From: Firmicutes bacterium UBA5301 | Lineage (GTDB): Bacteria; Bacillota; UBA5301 | DNA: 8,276 nucleotides | Assembly (NCBI GenBank): GCA_002408345.1 | Contig: DHRX01000049.1 | Location: 5,320-13,595 of the forward strand | Direction: 5' to 3' | Part shown: positions 6,607 through 8,276 of the stretch, piece by piece | Layout of the letters: every line of letters starts with the position of its first letter | Position numbering within the stretch: the stretch's first letter is position 1 | The notes under the pieces: model-generated | Database searches by the model: none | Seen by the model: only the letters and a program-made list of their open reading frames with translations | What the model was told of the DNA's origin: nothing | Program-made: the position numbers and the translations under genes

Positions 6607-8276
6607 ATGTTAATGTCGCAAATTTTTGCTCCAACGCTACGGGAAGTGCCGAAAGAGGCCGAAATCCCTAGCCATCAGCTTATGCTTAGAGCCGGTTTAA
6701 TTCGGAAAAATGCTGCTGGAATTTATACTTACTTACCGTTGGGGTTACGGGTAATCCAGAAGATAAAAAAAATAATTCGGGAAGAATTAAATGTTAAAGG
6801 TGGGCAAGAGTTACTGTTACCGATTGTTCAACCAGCAGAAATTTGGGAACAGAGTGGGCGTTGGGATGTTTATGGTGATGAAATGTTTCGGCTTCAAGAC
6901 CGTCACGGCCGGAGGTTTTGTTTGGGGCCGACCCATGAGGAGATTATCACTACTTTAGTAGCTGCTGAGGTGAACTCATACCGCCAGCTACCCTTAAGGC
7001 TATATCAGATTCAGAATAAGTACCGTGACGAAATTAGGCCCCGTTTTGGTCTGATGCGCGGTAGAGAATTTATTATGAAGGATTTATATTCCTTTGATAG
7101 GGATGAGGCTGGCTTAGAAGCGTGTTATCAAGATATGTATGAGGCTTATTCCCGGATTTTCCAACGTTGTGGCCTTACCGCTAGACCTGTGGAAGCAGAT
7201 CCTGGAGCGATCGGTGGTAATGCTACTCACGAGTTTATGGTAATTGCTGATACCGGTGAGGCTGCTATTGTTTATTGTAGCTCCTGTGATTATGCGGCTA
7301 ACGTCGAAAAAGCTGAATTATTACCACCTGAGGATAAAATTATCGGAACTACCGAACAGGTATCTTTAGTAGAGACACCGCAGGCTAAAACCATTACAGA
7401 AGTAACTCAACTGTTGGGTATACCGGAACAAGGTACCATCAAATCCTTAGTCTATGAGGTAGAAGATGAACCGGTTTTAGTCTTACTGCGTGGAGACCAT
7501 ATTCTTAATGAATTTAAACTAGCTAGCTACCTAGGAACAGATACCTTTCGTTTGGCTTCAGAAACATTTTTGGCTGACCATGGCTTTGTATCTGGGTTTG
7601 TTGGCCCGGTAAAATTACCCCAGCAGGTGCGAATTGTGGCTGATTTTGCGCTTCAAGCTGGGGGGGCTTATGTAGTTGGGGCCAACCAACCGGATGCCCA
7701 CCTCCAGAACGTAGTTCCCGGTCGGGACTTCCAACTGGAAGCATATCTAGATTTACGACAAGCCCAACCTGGTGACTGTTGCCCCCGTTGTCGGGGTAAA
7801 TTAGTTGGCGCTCGGGGTATTGAAGTTGGCCAAATCTTTAAACTAGGGACTAAATATAGTACCGCTTTAAACGCTCTCTACCTCGACGAATCAGGTAATA
7901 GTAAGCCAGTGGTTATGGGTTGTTATGGGATTGGGGTAGGGCGTACCATGGCTGCAGCTATTGAGCAAAACCATGATGAATATGGGATTATCTGGCCGTT
8001 ACCCATTGCTCCAGCTCAAGTTATCATTGTTCCTGTAGCCTATACCGATCCAGAACAACAACAGCTCGCTGATAAACTTTATCATGAGTTAACTGAAGCC
8101 GGCTGCGAGGTAATCCTAGATGATCGTAAAGAACGTCCTGGTGTAAAGTTTAAAGATGCCGATTTGATCGGTATTCCTTTCCGGATTACAGTTGGTCCCA
8201 AAGGGATCAAGAATGAAGTAGTAGAGATTTACCGTCGTTCCGACCAAGAAAATGTAGAAGTTCCTATTACCGAAGC
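6607..8276 (+). CDS. proS: Prolyl-tRNA synthetase, bacterial type with editing domain, 3'-truncated by window edge
   Basis: ProS charges tRNA-Pro with proline in the cytoplasm. It is a class II synthetase. The frame runs open from ATG 6607, which abuts the ispG stop, to the last base; 556 residues are seen of about 570, so only the extreme C-terminus is missing. GGGAGG (6592-6597) lies 9 bases before the ATG. Motifs: GIYTYLPLGLRV (motif 1 region), GPTHEE at 107-112, YRDEIRPRFGLMRGREF (motif 2, from 139), and VVMGCYGIGVGRT (motif 3, Arg 446). Between motifs 2 and 3, about residues 225-400, is the inserted YbaK-like domain that removes mischarged alanine, with a lysine at 279 as in the E. coli enzyme. 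It is bracketed by CSSC (224-227) and CPRC (392-395), possibly a zinc-ribbon-like pair. The anticodon-binding domain follows (APAQVIIVPVAY..., LDDRKERPGVKFKDADLIG). The bacterial insertion-containing form separates it from the archaeal/eukaryotic type. Confidence 0.97.
   Translation, partial: MLMSQIFAPTLREVPKEAEIPSHQLMLRAGLIRKNAAGIYTYLPLGLRVIQKIKKIIREELNVKGGQELLLPIVQPAEIWEQSGRWDVYGDEMFRLQDRHGRRFCLGPTHEEIITTLVAAEVNSYRQLPLRLYQIQNKYRDEIRPRFGLMRGREFIMKDLYSFDRDEAGLEACYQDMYEAYSRIFQRCGLTARPVEADPGAIGGNATHEFMVIADTGEAAIVYCSSCDYAANVEKAELLPPEDKIIGTTEQVSLVETPQAKTITEVTQLLGIPEQGTIKSLVYEVEDEPVLVLLRGDHILNEFKLASYLGTDTFRLASETFLADHGFVSGFVGPVKLPQQVRIVADFALQAGGAYVVGANQPDAHLQNVVPGRDFQLEAYLDLRQAQPGDCCPRCRGKLVGARGIEVGQIFKLGTKYSTALNALYLDESGNSKPVVMGCYGIGVGRTMAAAIEQNHDEYGIIWPLPIAPAQVIIVPVAYTDPEQQQLADKLYHELTEAGCEVILDDRKERPGVKFKDADLIGIPFRITVGPKGIKNEVVEIYRRSDQENVEVPITE

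Noticed and set aside
6765..6772. Run of eight A in proS as a programmed frameshift site
   Set aside because: The zero frame continues as intact ProRS on both sides, and no stimulatory structure or useful alternative frame is apparent.
7523..7744. 73-codon open frame on the - strand inside proS
   Set aside because: It is antisense to the ProRS editing domain, and its low-complexity translation is typical of a shadow frame.
1..8276. A previously undescribed multi-gene system, defence island or mobile element
   Set aside because: Eight of the nine genes belong to well-known families in a conserved housekeeping order; there are no transposase, integrase, toxin-antitoxin or nuclease genes, and no direct repeat arrays were seen.

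Overview
The window is a contiguous piece of a bacterial housekeeping operon. Every gene reads on the + strand and they are packed end to end. In order: the end of frr (ribosome recycling factor), a small uncharacterised ORF, uppS, cdsA, an AI-2E/YtvI-type membrane protein gene, dxr, rseP/rasP, ispG, and most of proS, which is cut by the right edge. The proS frame stays open from 6607 to the window end and translates without interruption.

The order frr-uppS-cdsA-dxr-rseP-(ispG)-proS is the classic Bacillota arrangement; from general knowledge pyrH/tsf would lie upstream of frr and polC downstream of proS. A Bacillota, probably clostridial, host is supported by three things: the strong GGAGG-type Shine-Dalgarno sites with frequent GTG/TTG starts, the single-PDZ site-2 protease, and a membrane protein resembling the sporulation protein YtvI. 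No species can be named. Base composition is moderately AT-rich and looks uniform by eye, with no sign of recent transfer.

The genes work together on isoprenoid and envelope lipid supply. Dxr and IspG are the second and the penultimate steps of the MEP (non-mevalonate) pathway to IPP/DMAPP. UppS condenses IPP units into undecaprenyl diphosphate, the precursor of the carrier lipid for cell wall polymers. CdsA makes CDP-diacylglycerol for phospholipids. RseP is an intramembrane protease of envelope stress and division control. Frr and ProS belong to translation.

There is no intergenic space over about 35 bases, and I see no convincing promoter, intrinsic terminator, RNA gene, mobile element, CRISPR array or phage gene. 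I do not find an undescribed multi-gene system here. The most distinctive points are a small unknown ORF between frr and uppS, a hairpin at its stop codon that pairs a perfect Shine-Dalgarno sequence with its complement, and the YtvI-like gene inserted between cdsA and dxr.
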